Positions 9,951 through 22,101 are shown, counted from the first letter of the stretch. The stretch: 64,000 bases of DNA from Ryuthela nishihirai (GCA_038380435.1 JAWZYU010000008.1:76832020-76896019), one strand, 5' to 3'. Numbers and translations: made by a program. Notes: generated by a model not told the origin, from the sequence alone.

Positions 9951-11060
9951 CATTGGTTCTCAAACTGTAGTCCGCAGACCACTGGTGGTCTGTGTCTAGG
10001 TATTTGTAACACACAAATAATGCAACTTTAAGATAAGCGGTGTGTACAGTGATCTATTGCATTAGGATGGGAGTGTACTTACTCCATCACCATGCGGCTC
10101 AGGCCATCAAGGTCAAATGCGCTAAAGAATTCGTAGTACAATATACATATACAAAAGACTACAGCTACAAGGCAGTCACATCAGTAGTGAGTAACTCTTT
10201 GCATTTGGCAGTTAATTATTCATATGTGTTTTGTGTCGGTGGGGTTTACCTAAATATTGTATACCATTAACTTTATTATTGTGTTATTTGTAATTTATAT
10301 TCAGAATAGATCAGTGGCTTAACAGTGGTTCATTGAAACGGAATATAAGTGAGATCAATACAACTCCACATGGGCCTACTAAAATAATTGATGATCATTT
10401 TCCAGCTAGTTGCTCTGTTATCGCCAAAAAACAAAAGAAATGTGTAAACAGGAAATATGATGAAGATTACCTGAAAATGGGATTTTATTGGACCAGTGAC
10501 CAACTTGCACCTAACCCTATTTGTGTTGTGTGCTATGACCTTCAAAATTTTCACGGCATTTTCAAACAACACATGCAGATTTGGTCCATAAACCTGTTGA
10601 ATATTTTCAAAACAAATGTAAAGTAATTCTTTCATCACAGAAATCAATGACTTCTGTTGCTACGGATGGGTAGAACTACAGATGCATCGTTCCAAGTGGC
10701 TTGTGGCAAAAACTGGTCAAGGACATACTGACATTTCACCATCAATATAGCCAGCGGCTATATTGATGGTGAATATTATGCTTGGGGAAAAGGCAGGGCG
10801 AGCAATAGACAAGATTCCTTTGTCGAATGATACAATTCAGTGTTGCATAACATCTTTGGCATCTAATGTGGAGGAGCAATTAATCACACGTGTGATTGGT
10901 AGTAGCTATTTTGCTTCACAATTGGATGAAAGCATGGATGTAGAAAACTTGTGTCAACTTTTGGCATATATAAGATACATTTACGAAAATAAAGTTCATG
11001 ATGACATTTTGTTTTGTTTATCGTTAAAAACTCACAGTACAGGAGACGAGCGTAGAAAAA
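9951..11060 (+). mobile_element. hAT transposon relic (BED-finger transposase)
   Basis: The left end CATTGGTTCTCAAACTGTAG resembles the CAGTGGTTCTCAAAC ends of many hAT elements. From 10330 the frame shows RKYDEDYLKMGFYWT followed by CVVCYD (the BED-type zinc-finger region). After stops and frameshifts come MLGEKAGRA and KIPLSNDTI (10790-10830), then FASQLDESMDV (10910-10940) and DILFCLSLKTHSTGDE (11003-11050). This is the hAT transposase family that also gave rise to SCAND3/ZBED5/FAM200-type genes. The catalytic core and dimerisation domain are missing; the relic stops at a run of G. A palindrome at 10735-10773 disrupts it. Confidence 0.75.
10735..10773. repeat. Short palindrome inside the hAT relic
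   Basis: 18-bp arms (10735-10752 and 10756-10773) are exact reverse complements around AGC. It lies between two segments of former transposase coding sequence and changes the frame there. Confidence 0.9.
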
Positions 11061-11500
11061 GGACTATGGTTGGGGGGGGGGGTAGATATCAAAAATTTTA
11101 CAACTCGAAATTCAAATTTTGCCAACTGACTGATCAAAATTGCTTACAAATTTTGACAACTAAGCAAAATTACCTAGATTTTTGCTCCATGGGGGGGGGG
11201 GGGGGTTGAGACATTTACACATTTTGCCATTTGACTTACAATTTACCAACTAACCGTAATTTGCCATTTAACTTCCAATTTTCCCAACTAGAACGAACTA
11301 GCCCTAATTTCCCAGAAATAATTCCAATATTTATGTCTCGTCTGAATTCCCAGTGTGTATTTTCCCTTGATTTTGCCACTTTCCTTAATTTCAAGAAACT
11401 AATCCCAATCTTTACATCTCTCTTAAATTTGCCATATCACTTCAAATTTTTCAAACTCCCCAAGATTTTGCCAATCTTGGGATCTCGATTTCAGGGAGGA
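11061..11500. repeat. Degenerate tandem repeat with G runs
   Basis: Runs of about 10 G (about 11072-11081) and 15 G (about 11192-11206) are surrounded by loosely repeated 18-19-bp units such as ATTTTGCCATTTGACTTA, CAATTTACCAACTAACC, TAATTTGCCATTTAACTT and CAATTTTCCCAACTAG. Neighbouring units pair into a unit of about 37 bp. I know no family for it. Confidence 0.5.
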
Positions 11501-13896
11501 TGGAAAGCATCACCAAGGCGTGGGTCTGCTTCTCAGCAGACACACTAGTGATGCTCATTTAGGATATGAGTGCATTAATGAAAGGTTCCTTACAGCAAAA
11601 TTTCAGACAAGCATTAAAACTTGAATGTTATCTGCTGTTATGTCCCTATTATGAGGATGAGAAGGATAGGTTTTACGGTCAACTTCAGGATATTTTGAAT
11701 TCTGTCAAGAAAGGAATTTACTCTTGTTCTAGGTGACTTCAATGCCAAAGTTGGTACTGACTCTGACCTTTGGGGAGGGGTAATTGGCCCTTTTGGTATT
11801 GGTAGCTGCAATGGCAATGGGCAACATCTCCTACAGGTAAGTAAACTCAATGGTTTCAGAATAACTAACACTTATTACAAACACTTTGACATACATAAGT
11901 ACACATAGATTTCACCTGATGGGCTGCATAAGAATATGATTGATTATATATTAATTAACAGTAAATGGGATAGTTCTGTTAGGAATGCCAGGGCACATAG
12001 AGGAGCTGAAATCAGATCTGACCATTACCTTGTTAAAAGTGTCTTGCAACTTATACTTAAGAAGTGTTGTGCTAAGGTTAAAATATTTATCTTTAATACT
12101 GAAGCTCTGAAAGACCCGCTCTAGCTAAAGCTTACCATGATAGGTTACTTAGTCATTATGACAGTCATGGTTTGCTTACTACTGAACTTGAGGAAGAATG
12201 GGGCCATTTTAAACAGACTTTTTTCAAAACTACAGTACTCTTTTAGAAAAAAGAGGCAGAGGAGGCAAAATTATTTGAGTGATAAGGCACTTGAGCTTAT
12301 TTCAGAGAGAAGGAACTGCAGGAATGACCTTAATCAATCCTAGTATAGCTAGTCATAATAGAAAGCATTACAGAGAGCTTAATAAACGTGTAAAGGATTA
12401 GTTAGCTGCTGATAAGAATCTTCGGCTTGATGGCTTGCTGACAAAGCCAAGGAAGCAGTTAGACAGCAAAACAACAGAGAACTGTACCAGATAGTTAATG
12501 TTTTCTGTGGTAGAAAACAGACAGGCCTACAGGGATTGAAGGATAAACAAAGTAAGGTTATAGAAGGTAAGAATTCTGTCATGGCTAGGTGGGCTGAGCA
12601 TTTCAGTGATGTACTCTATGTTCCAGGGGAAGTTCTTTGCATGATTGTGCTTAATAGAATTAAGAATCTGGTTGACAGTCAATTGCGTGATGAGCAATGA
12701 GGATTCAGAAGTGGTAGGCGATGTGTGGATCAAAGATTTTCACTTACGCAGATTCTTGAGAAATGTTTAGAGTTTCAGAAACCTTTGGTTGCTAGCTTTG
12801 TTGATTTCAAAAAGGCTTTCGACTCTGTTGATCGTCATAATTAGTGGTTGATTGTGAGATCATATGGTATACCCGACAAGTTAGTTAACATAATGAAAGC
12901 TCTCTATAATAACACAGTCATGTGTGAGAGTTGGTAAGTCTTGTAGCAATTGGTTTATCATTACTTCCGGTGTTCGACAAGGGTGCATTTTGTCTCCTTT
13001 TCTCTTTAGTTTGGTTATTGATTATGTTATGCGAAATTCACTTCAAAGGAAAGATTTTGGCCTTAAATGGACTGGAGATACGAAAATTTCTGATTTAGAT
13101 TACGCTGATGATTTAGCCCTTTTGGCAAATGATGTTGATGAGATGAACTCTTTCAATCAAGCTGTTGATGAGACTGGTAGTAGAGTAGGTTTGGTTATAA
13201 ACAGAGAGAAAACTAAAGTGATGAAAATTTGTCAGGCAGGCTGTGATTCAGTTAATCTGAATGGTTGCAGTCTTGAGCAAGTGTCACAGTTCAGTTATCT
13301 TGGGAGCTATGTAACAGATATTGGTGATGTGCGGCATGAGATTAAGAGATGAATAGGGATTGCTGCCGGGACTTTTAAGAATCTATGGAGATTGTGGAGA
13401 AATAGGCGTATACACCTAAAGACTAAAATTAGACTGTATAATAGTTTGGTTCTTTCTAAGGTTAGTTATGGTAGTGAAACTTGGATGTTGTGTAAGCAAG
13501 ATAACAGGAAACTAGATGCTTTTGATTCTAGATGCTTACGCAGTATCTTGGGCATTAGGTGGTTCAACTTTGTAACTAATGATGAGGTTAGGCAAAGGAG
13601 TCAGCAACCTCCTTTAAGCAGCATATTGTGCAGAGAGAGACTCTGTTGGTTTGGCCATGTTGCCCGTATGAATAATTATAGATTGGTGAATAGGGTTATG
13701 AACAGTGTGCCTAAAGGCCTCAGCAAGAAGGGGAGACCAAGGATGCGGTGGGCAGACAATGTCAAACAGGACCTTGTTAGAATTGGTGTGCAGTGGCCAG
13801 ATGCAGTAGATGTAGCTCAGGTTAGACTTGCTTGGAGAACTAAATTGCACAGTCTGGTTGGACCTCCGTAGCCCATGGTTGCTTGAGGATGATGAT
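11500..13896 (+). mobile_element. RTE-type LINE, near full length with internal deletion
   Basis: Order: endonuclease (about 11560-12060), linker (12060-12610), RT (12625-13352) and C-terminal region (13392-13871), ending GCTTGAGGATGATGATGA at 13882-13896. Compared with the copy at 37204-40060, it has lost the start of RT: the linker around 12610 jumps straight to the VPGKVL region. It keeps the endonuclease C-terminus (SDHYLVKS near 12015-12040) that the other copy lacks, so the two complement each other for reconstructing family structure. Confidence 0.85.
11560..13871 (+). pseudogene. RTE endonuclease/reverse transcriptase, broken
   Basis: Motifs in order: GDFNAKVG-type endonuclease motif (11725-11760, frameshifted); IDYILINSKW and SDHYLVKS (11938-12040); RT palm SFVDFKKAFDSVD (12795-12832); VRQGCILSPFLFSLVIDYV (12973-13030) and the catalytic box LDYADDLALLA (13097-13128), both in the open frame 12924-13352; then WRNRRIHLKTKIRLYNSL (13393-13445) and RGRPRMRWADNVKQDL (13733-13783) in the open frame 13392-13871. 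The encoded enzyme would nick DNA and copy its RNA at the nick. Stops between motifs make it dead. Confidence 0.85.
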
Positions 13897-13904
13897 GAGT
13901 AGAA

Positions 13905-14019
13905 AGTCTGAGAGGATGGCAGGTCCTCAGCAGAAAAACGACACAAACAGCCATGACTTACCCGGGGCTCGAACTCAGGTCCCTTAGATCAGTAGCCAAG
14001 TGCGCTAACCCTAACGTAA
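13905..14019 (-). mobile_element. SINE-2 fragment (head end)
   Basis: Reverse complement of the SINE-2 head: B box GGTTCGAGCCCC appears as GGGGCTCGAACTC, and A-box sequence as AAGTGCGCTAACC. It also carries part of the body (GGCAGGTCCTCAGCAG). It lies between the RTE tail and the LTR scrap of gypsy copy B. Confidence 0.7.
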
Positions 14020-14068
14020 ATTAAGCAAAACTGGTTAAGGTAAAGTAAAAGTGAATGAGGGGGCATCA

Positions 14069-14084
14069 TAACTTCCCCTTCCAA
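14069..14084 (-). promoter_or_regulatory. Polypurine tract of gypsy copy B
   Basis: On the - strand CTTTGGAAGGGGAAGT lies directly before the LTR start. This is where plus-strand DNA synthesis would be primed. A like tract (TTTGGGAGGGGAAGT) precedes the + strand LTR at 58201. Confidence 0.7.
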
Positions 14085-15917
14085 AGGGAGTCAAAAGATT
14101 TGACCTAACAGATTTTGACAAGCAAATTTTGAAAAAAAGGACACAGCTCACATCATTTAGACATGGCTGAACATAAATAAGTAAAAGTATGCTTACGCAA
14201 ATTTTGATAAGATGATCTATTCTCTCCTCTTGTTTGTATTCCAGCACAACCAAAGGTACCTCCTCCCAAATCCCCTAACAAAAGTGTGTTGCAGCTATCC
14301 TAGTGTAAATATATACCAATGGCTGTGACAGTTAACTGTATACTAGCATTATCGGCCTACCTAGTATCACATTCTGATACAAACTCGAAATTGGCATAAC
14401 TTGAACTGTACAGAAAAAACGGGTTAATGCACTCCTATACTGCTTGACTTCTAGAAAAGTTAAAAACAAGAAAATTAAAAAAAAATGTTCAATTACATAC
14501 GTTGCAAGCGGGTTGATAACTTCCGCTTATCCCCTAACCACAATAAAAAAAATGTAAAAGCTAAATTCTTCTCCTAAATCACATAAAAAAACGGGTATTT
14601 GAACACCGTTATCTCCTCCTAAATACATCAAATATGCGAAGCTAAGAAAATTCAAATTTTTACAAACAAGCGGGATTGGAATCATCTGCTAATTCTTCAC
14701 CTATACACAGCAGTCACAAGCTAGCTGAAATAAAACATTTATTAATTACCCCCCCCCCCCCCTTTCAGAGCTAACATCCCCCTCCCTCCCAAAGGAGTTA
14801 TGCTGGTAACAACTCGGTCACCAGACTTGGCCATTTGAGGACAGCTCCATAAAGGCCCCCCAAAAACAACATAATTCTGCAGTCATCATCATGGTCAGCT
14901 CATATATATATACAAATAAATGCTGCCAATGTCATCCCAAAAATTATGCATCATTGACACATAAATATCACTGATGCCACTGAACAGATTTAAACACATA
15001 CATAACATCGTATCTAAGAATAAAGAAAAAAATGTGTAAATAATTTATAATATACGACGATAGCATTTCAGCCAATCACTTTTTACATGAATCTCATTTT
15101 TTTCATACATAAATTCACTTGGGAATGCACGTTACTTTACAATACAGAATTCTTAAAAATGAAAAACTATTAAATCACCAAATCTCTTTCACTCTCCTCA
15201 TTCATATCCATAAACATTTTACAATTTCTAAACTTCCCAATATCGCCTTACAAATTTTCAGCTATCAGTCAGCTGAAATGAAAAAAATCTACAAAAATAC
15301 CTTTTAAATCACGTTAATACAATATAACAACTAGAACTTCGATGAACAAGAATACAAAAAAATTCTATTCACACAGTATAAACTCGAACTACAGTAATTT
15401 CACTTTCTGAAAATAAATATTGAAACTCCAAAGTTTCAACAAGAAATTAAACATTGCTAACTATATAAATCACAATAAAGCTTCTTCATTCTTCTTCATC
15501 TATTCCAGAGAAAAGAGAACATTTATAAATCATTAAGTGCCAAGTGGAAGAATAATAATATACTTAAATTTTTCATTGTTGGCACTCCGTTGCGATAAAT
15601 CATCCAGTCAGGTTCCGATGACATCTCTCCGTCGTCGTTTGCTTGCTTCAAGTCAAAGTGTTGCTGAAGATCTCATTCGTGATGTCATCTTGGCTATGTT
15701 GACTGCTTCGCTGCCAGTTGTCACTCTACAGGATCTGTTTGTTTCGTCAATATCTCATCACGCTCTTGACGTCGATGAACAGCTGAATCTGGCTTTGTCA
15801 GTCTTTGTCCTGTCCTATGTAATAGGTAATAATCTAACCTATTCTTTTCTCTTCTGCTTGGTAAAGGTTCGACATCATCATCAGAGCCATCATTCTCCTG
15901 GGTTTGTTGTGGAGCAT

Positions 15918-17397
15918 CTACTTTTGATCTGGAAAATATCTTTTGTTATTTATGATATTAAAGTATCCCACTGAGGCATTAGTGGTCATATTGGCCAATT
16001 CATACAGAAGAGGAGAAAGTTTCTTCCTTATAATATATCGTCCAGCATATAATGGTGCAAATTTCTTTGTGAATCCTCTTTCTTTATCACTCTTATGATG
16101 TGTTTTAATCAAGACCTTCTCACCTACTTTAAATTCCATATGTCATTGTCTTTTATTATAATCCTCTCATTGCTTTTGTTGTGCTCGTAGGGAATTTTCT
16201 TGTGCCTTTGAAATGGCTCTAATATGCTATTCTGTTCTAAACTCAATGGATTGTGGAGATGCAGGTTGGCCAGTGAGTCTGTCCCAGGGTAATGCCAGCT
16301 CTCTCCCAAGAAATATCTTTGAAGGCGTGAATTTGGTGGTTTCATGTAATGAAGTGCGTAAAGCAAAGGAAAACTGTTGCAAATATTTATCCCAGGTACT
16401 ATGTCTATTTTCAACGTAAGCAGCTATCATCCTACCAATATTTCGATTTATTCTTTTGGTCAAATTTGACTGTGGATGATATGGAGTTGTATATATATGT
16501 TTTATTTGAAACGTTTCACATACTTCAGCAAGCACATTTGAAATGAATTGGGGCCCATTGTCCGAAACTACTCTTGGGTACCCCATAGCTGCATATAAAT
16601 TCATTTACAAATTTCTCTGCTACGATTGTTGCTGTTGTATTTCTAATGGGAAATATTTCGACCCATTTTGAAAAATAATCTACTAACAATTGAATATATT
16701 GTAATCCCACTTGCATTTGTGGATACAGGCCCATTAAATCTATGCCAACTAATTCCATGGGTTCATTGGAGGTCGTGCTTTTCATAAGACCACAAGGACG
16801 GTTCTGATTGAATTTTGTAGTTGACAAATTAAGCATGTTTCTACATAGGTTTTTACATCTTTTTTCGTAGCTGGCCAATATGATCTTTTGGCCACTTTCT
16901 GATATGTTTTCCGTGTACCTAAATGTCCAGGTAAAGGTACATCATGTAATTCTCGGAGTACGTACTCTCTTAAATTCTTGGGAATAAATCTGCGATAACT
17001 GTGTGTTTGACTCGGTCATCTGCAGTAGTACAAAATATCATTAATTAATCTGAAATGTCTGGCTCCTCCAACAATACTTGAAGCTATACTAGGGTCTAGA
17101 GGTAATTCATCAGTTTTCAAATAATGATACACGTTTCCATATTCTAAATCTCTTTGTTGTTCCTTGTATTCGATGGGAACTATTGTGGCGAGTGAGGGAG
17201 CAAAAGGCTTATCTTCAAGCTCTGGCGTAACTGCTGCCGGCCACACGGGATAATGCATCTGGTAGCTGATGTGTACTTCCCTTTCAGTGCTCGACCTTGA
17301 AATTGAATTCTTGTAGGCGAATATCCAGTGCATTAGATGACCTGTTAGATTGGTGGATGTCTGCAACTATTGTAAAGCAGCATGGTCGGTAAGAATA
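15918..17397 (-). pseudogene. Gypsy RNase H tail and integrase, broken
   Basis: In - strand order: QTSTNLTGHLMHWIF (end of RNase H, about 17350); a linker to RHFRLINDILYYCR (start of the integrase zinc-binding domain); VGIDLMG with the first catalytic Asp; VDYFSKWVEIFPI; VVSDNGPQFI with the second Asp; and TTPYHPQSN. The residue where the catalytic Glu is expected is Lys (LTKRINRN). A C-terminal KVGEKVLIKTHH segment (16139-15918) resembles the usual GPY/F-type tail. Four overlapping frames show at least three frameshifts. Integrase would insert the cDNA; this one is inactive. Confidence 0.85.
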
Positions 17398-17755
17398 ATA
17401 ATGTTGGACGTTTCGAACCGTCGAACCTTATCTCAGATAAAGGCCAATTAACCTAAGTACTATAGTTAATAGATGGATTGGCAAATCATCGTTGTGGCGG
17501 TTGATAATACTCTGCTCTATCACTTGTTTCTGATGGAACAGAAAATGGAACCTTACATTCAAAGTTTCTACGTTGGTGAGCTGACGTAGCATTGTCAGCA
17601 AATTTAGGGGTTGTTGTCATTCCCCTTTTCTCCCGATGATCATCAAGCAGATTAATTAACACTTCTGCTTCTATCATTACATCCTGCAACCTACCCTTTA
17701 CTCTTTCTAAGTCGGGAATCATTATGGCAGAATCGGCCATATTGCTAGCAGACAT
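17398..17755 (-). pseudogene. Gag N-terminal fragment of copy B
   Basis: Begins MSASNMADSAIMIPDLERVK, matching gag of copy A from its residue 15, and continues about 110 residues with a stop after the first 89. It is then joined to pol by deletion. Confidence 0.75.
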
Positions 17756-18213
17756 GTTTAGTGGTCTGCGAAAATTTTGAAACCTTTTTTTAATCTTGAG
17801 CAGTGCTCAAAGGTACTGCTATACAACAAATACTAAAGCTACAACTAAGCTTGCAAAAATATAAATTTGCTTATCGAAAAAGGTTTTCTATCGTGCCTGT
17901 GTATGTGTGTGTGTCCGGACACTTCTAATCTTTACATACAATAACTATCTTAACTATCAGCAATAACTGCGCTGACACTTCAGTACCTTTGACTAATATA
18001 CAAAAAGGTTAAGCTTCTTGCTCAACAAAAATTTTCGGCTTAAGCTGCCTATAACTAGTACATACAACTAATGAGCTCAGAAATTACTATCTTTGACAAT
18101 CACATTAAATAACATACACAATTTATACACAAATATACAATCCCTATTCTTGGACCACTATCTTTTACTACTGGCACGTCCCTTTTCTTTGTGCCACTTC
18201 TTTTCTTTGGCTC

Positions 18214-18893
18214 TGTAATGCTCCAAAGAAATGAAATACTTTTAAAGTTTGGACCCTTTGATCCAATTATTTTTATGCTCCAGATAGCTGAGTTGGGCGC
18301 CAGGCAATAATTGACAAATTGCCAAAAATAAAGTTTAATTAGGGTTCGAAATACCAGCGAGCGTTAATGAGTAAGAATTCAAAACAAACTAACGTTGCTC
18401 AAGAGAAAAAAAATTAGTAAAGATTCGAAAGGTTTAAATAACAAACAATTTATTTCCAAAAAGCACTCACCAAAACTTCAATAAAGATGATACTACATCA
18501 TTTCTTACTACAAACATCTTCAACAAACTCCAAACTAAAACTGATCTCTAAACTGTGCTATGCTCTACTACTCTACTATCTTCTGTGCTACTGTGACAAC
18601 ATGTCACCAGGTTATAACAAGAGGTGCAAAGCCCGCACGTGTCATGTTGCACGCCGGGAAAGACATTTGCATAAATTGATGAGCGGCGCAAGCTATGACG
18701 CAAGAGTGGGTGTGTCCTTGTGCACGCACTTTAGCGGGTGACATTCGGAAGATCGGAGTTGCACATTGCTCAACTCCTAACTCTTGGAAACAAGTGATGT
18801 GATGCCAAAAATGAAATAAAAATCCCCAAAATGATAAATATAATGTAAATTAAGCAAAACCGGTTAAGGTAAAGTAAAAGTGAATGAGGGGGC
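18214..18893 (-). repeat. 5' LTR of gypsy copy B
   Basis: Runs on the - strand from the ACTTTTACTTTACC block to the TGTTACA-like end (here ATTACA). It closely matches the solo LTR at 22102-22719 on the other strand, the nearest relative in the window. Its first few bases are replaced by the MITE-like element. Confidence 0.8.
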
Positions 18894-19175
18894 CTATTCT
18901 GCTATAGCAATTTTCCCAAAATGGAAATGGTTATTGGAATGGAAATACTATTAGCATGCCATAGCACGTATGTACAGCTGGATCGTATCATTTTCATTTC
19001 ATTGTTTGCTGCCCTCTGGCTGCCAGAACCATTATGATTGCCAAATGGGGCAGCCAGACTAAAGCAATGAGGGAAAATCACATGGATCCTTTCTGTGCAT
19101 ATTTCTGATGGCAAGCTAATAGACAATTGGTAATATTTTGTTTTGGGGGAAAATTGTTATAGCTGAATTGGGTAT
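18894..19175. mobile_element. MITE-like element with terminal inverted repeats
   Basis: The left end contains CTGCTATAGCAATTTTCCC and the right end, read on the other strand, CAGCTATAACAATTTTCCC; about 25 of 30 terminal bases agree. It is about 280 bp long with no open frame. A clear target duplication is not visible and the superfamily cannot be assigned. Confidence 0.6.
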
Positions 19176-19351
19176 TGGGCATACCAATAGTGCATATAAT
19201 GTCTTTAATTACTGTTTAATAATAGCAGATTTTTAAAACTGTGCTGTGGATTTAAATCTTTAAAGCATTTGTTTTTTACATCTGAAAGACATTTAAATAT
19301 ATCATTTTTATTTTTAGAAATTAAGAAACAACAACATTTATATCTTAACAG

Positions 19352-19534
19352 AGTACAGTAAATCATGGGATGTACACAGCTAAAACAATGGTTGAACGTC
19401 GCCCTCCAAAACAGCTCCTGTTTCTTGGTGTAGTTTCAGAACTTACTCTTCATGAAAGGATAGAGGTGAGGAATCAGGCTGTAAAAACTGCCAAGCAGCT
19501 GCATGAAAGAGGACACCTTCGACCATATATTGAA
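19352..19534 (+). CDS. SYMPK: Symplekin exon (61 codons)
   Basis: Bounded by ATATCTTAACAG and GTAAGA, phase 0 at both ends. It reads STVNHGMYTAKTMVERRPPK, then LLFLGVVSELTLHERIEVR, and ends LHERGHLRPYIE. It aligns with the symplekin stretch in which a GMTTL-like helix precedes a VRSQAL-like helix and a R-x-YVE ending. This is part of the helical-repeat middle region that docks 3'-processing partners. A second AG at 19358 is out of phase with the preceding exon, so 19352 is preferred. Confidence 0.85.
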
Positions 19535-20049
19535 GTAAGATTTTAATTTATTTTTAATTTTATCTGTTTTACTTAAATATGTTTCATAATTAATGCAAAT
19601 TTTATTGTTATGGTTATAAATGGTAAAAATTTCTTGCAAGTTAGTAAAAAAGACACTAAATGTTGTAATTAGCTGTGTTGCAGCATATGGCATTGGTAAG
19701 CAACTGTTTAAATGTTATATCATGCTATAAACATCGGTAGAAGATAGTGTATATTTTGATAAGAACATTGTCAATCAAAAAATTAAATCTTGCGGATTTT
19801 ATATAGCATTAAATATGCTTCAATAGTGTACATGACTGTATTACATAAGTGGTGCCATCTTGTTAACTAAGCGCAAAACTTACAGATTCTGCAAAGTCAT
19901 ATCATGAAATGTTCCTAAACTATTTGATATTGTAGACATTGCTAGTGATTTAACTATAAAACAAAAATTTCCTCTCTTATTTCACTTTTATTCTTTGGGG
20001 CAGCTTAATTTAAAAGTGTACTGAGATTTACATCCATCCATCCATCTGC
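19535..20049. other. Unassigned intronic sequence
   Basis: AT-rich sequence directly after the symplekin donor site. No TE, RNA or exon signature recognised. Confidence 0.3.
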
Positions 20050-21418
20050 CCACTCAACAGTGCTAGCCCACCAAAACACCTGTTTTAATTTTCCTGCCCA
20101 GATATGTCTGTTCTTGAGCTGCAGCTACTGCATTTGGCTGCTGTAGGCCAACTCCAGCAAGTTCCTGTTTGACATTGTCTGCCCTTGGTCTCCCCCCTTT
20201 TTCTGGAGCCTTTAGGCACACTGTTAATTATCCTAATTGCCAATCTTCAGCTATGCATACAGGCAATATGGCCAAACCAACACAGTTTCTTCTCTGCAGA
20301 AATGATGAGGCTTAAAGGTGGCTGATGACTCATTCTTCTAACCACATAATATAATCAGAATTATCTGCATAATCTAAATCAGAAATTTGGGAATATCTAG
20401 ACCATTTAAGGCTAAAATCTTTCCCTCGTAAAGAATTTCACATAACATAATCAATAACCAAACAAAACGGAAAAGGGGACAAAATTTACCCTTGTCTAAC
20501 TCCACTAGCAATGCTAAACCAATCGATGCAAGACGTACCAACTCTCACACTTGACTCAGTGTTATTATAGAGAGCTTTCATTACACTAACTAACTTATCA
20601 GGTATTCCATATGATCTAACAATCAACCACAAATTATGTTGATCAACAGAGTCGATAAACAGAGTCAAAAGTCTTTTTGAAATCTATAAAGCGAGCAACC
20701 ACAGGTTTCTGAAACTCTAAACATTTCTGAAGAGTCTACCTCAGTGAAAATATTTGATCAATACATCCCCTACCACTTTTGAATCCACACTCTTCATCAA
20801 ACAGTTGTCCATCAACCAAATTTTTAATTCCATTAAGTATAATCATGCAAAGAACTTTGCCTGGAACAGGGGGTTACAATGGGGAATGTCTCCTACAGGT
20901 AAGTAAACTTATGGCTTGCGAATAACTAACACATACTACAAACACCAGGACGTTTATAAATGTACATGGATTTCACCTTGGGTTGCACAGGAATATAGTA
21001 AATTAATTCCCCTATAATTATCACAAGAACTGTGATCACCCTTTTTAAAAATAGGAATAATAATAGTGCTGGTAAAATCCTTACAAACCATGCCTTTGTC
21101 ATAAAAGATATTCAAAATTTCAGGCAGCCATGTAGTAAACCAAACATTCCCAGCTCTAATCATTTTCATAGTAATTTCATCTACCCCTGGGTATTTATGT
21201 AGTTTAAGTTTGGAAATAACCAAAATAACTTCAGGTTGTGTTTAGGGCCAAAATTAAAACCAGTAATGCATTATCATTAGAAACAATGGGAGTAGAGCAA
21301 CATTGTTTAGAAAACGTCACTGAAATGCTCTGCCCACCTAGCCTACCTAGACAGAATCCTTACGTTTTATAACCTAGTACAGCTCTCTGCTGTTGTGCTG
21401 TCTAACTGCTTCCCTATT
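20050..21418 (-). mobile_element. Scrambled RTE-type LINE copy
   Basis: From low to high coordinate on the - strand: C-terminal region (20050-20330), RT with DYADN-type box and VRQG motif (20340-20870), then 20996-21370 upstream RT (FTSTIIIPIFKKGD and CDNYRGINLLYS). Between them 20872-20995 is an endonuclease piece in the opposite (+) orientation, matching 11815-11940. Much of the C-terminal half is missing between 20300 and 20340. Not functional. Confidence 0.75.
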
Positions 21419-21612
21419 CGACAAGGCCTCAGAAAGAGGGGGAGACCTAGGATGCAGTGGGCAGACAATGTCAAACAGGACCTTGTTAGAATTGGTGTGC
21501 AGTGGCCAGATGCAGTAGATGTAGCTCAGGACAGACTTGATTGGAGAACTAAATTGCATGGTCTGGTTGGACCTCCATAGCCCATGGCTGCTTGAGGATG
21601 ATGATGATGATA
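21419..21612 (+). mobile_element. RTE 3' end fragment
   Basis: Opens in the family's C-terminal region (RKRGRPRMQWADNVKQDL), reads to GLVGPP and a stop at about 21580, and ends in the (GAT)n tail. It is joined head-on to the - strand RTE at about 21418. Confidence 0.85.
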
Positions 21613-22101
21613 TTTTTTGATAAATATGGTGGACATAATCTATAATCAGGAAAGGCGACTTATTTTTCCAATTGTTGCTAATGAATCAGATATGAATGAG
21701 GAAGTCGCTCACACTTAGGCATTATTAATGAAAGAAATCATTCCATAGTATGTACACAGATTACTTGTGTGGAAAAAATTATAGCCAGTTGTGTGGTATT
21801 TGAACCTATGGCTCTTTAGATACATGCCAGAGTGCTCTAACCACTAAATCAATCATCAGGCAATAATTTGTTTCCACATTGTGACCTTTATATATTTCTC
21901 TGAATGTGGTGGACCTTGTGTGATCTATAATCATGGAAGGCAAATTAATCTTATCCACTAATTTGGACTGAGATTTCAGTTCAGGTTTAAAATTCTTAAT
22001 CTAGGTTTCATCAATAGTGACAATTCAATGCAGAAAATCCTCTCCTTTCAGTAAAATTCCTCCAAGCATAAGGTTTCTGTGTAAGAAGATGAAACTAAAG
22101 T
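21613..22101 (-). pseudogene. Mariner-like transposase fragments
   Basis: On the - strand near 22060-21960: GILLKGEDFLH, then IVTIDET (first catalytic Asp region) and FKPELKSQS. This is a mariner/IS630-type signature. A second partial copy of the following segment (GTGGACATAATCTATAATCA at 21629-21648, compared with 21911-21934) lies on the other side of a tRNA-like SINE scrap. Stops are frequent. Confidence 0.55.
21793..21860 (-). mobile_element. tRNA-like SINE head fragment
   Basis: On the - strand, an A-box-like TTAGTGGTTAGAGCACTC is followed about 35 bp later by a B-box-like GGTTCAAATAC. No cloverleaf closes, so it is not a functional tRNA gene. Confidence 0.5.

Larger units (their letters stand above)
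14020..18893 (-). mobile_element. Gypsy copy B, internally deleted
   Basis: Read on the - strand: LTR (18893-18214), leader, gag N-terminus (17755-17398), direct join to the end of RNase H and integrase (17397-15918), a 1.4-kb non-coding 3' segment, a polypurine tract (14084-14069) and the first 50 bp of the 3' LTR (14068-14020). Protease, RT and most of gag are gone in one deletion at about 17397. The 3' LTR is cut by a SINE and the 5' LTR by a MITE-like element, so long target duplications cannot be checked. Confidence 0.85.
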
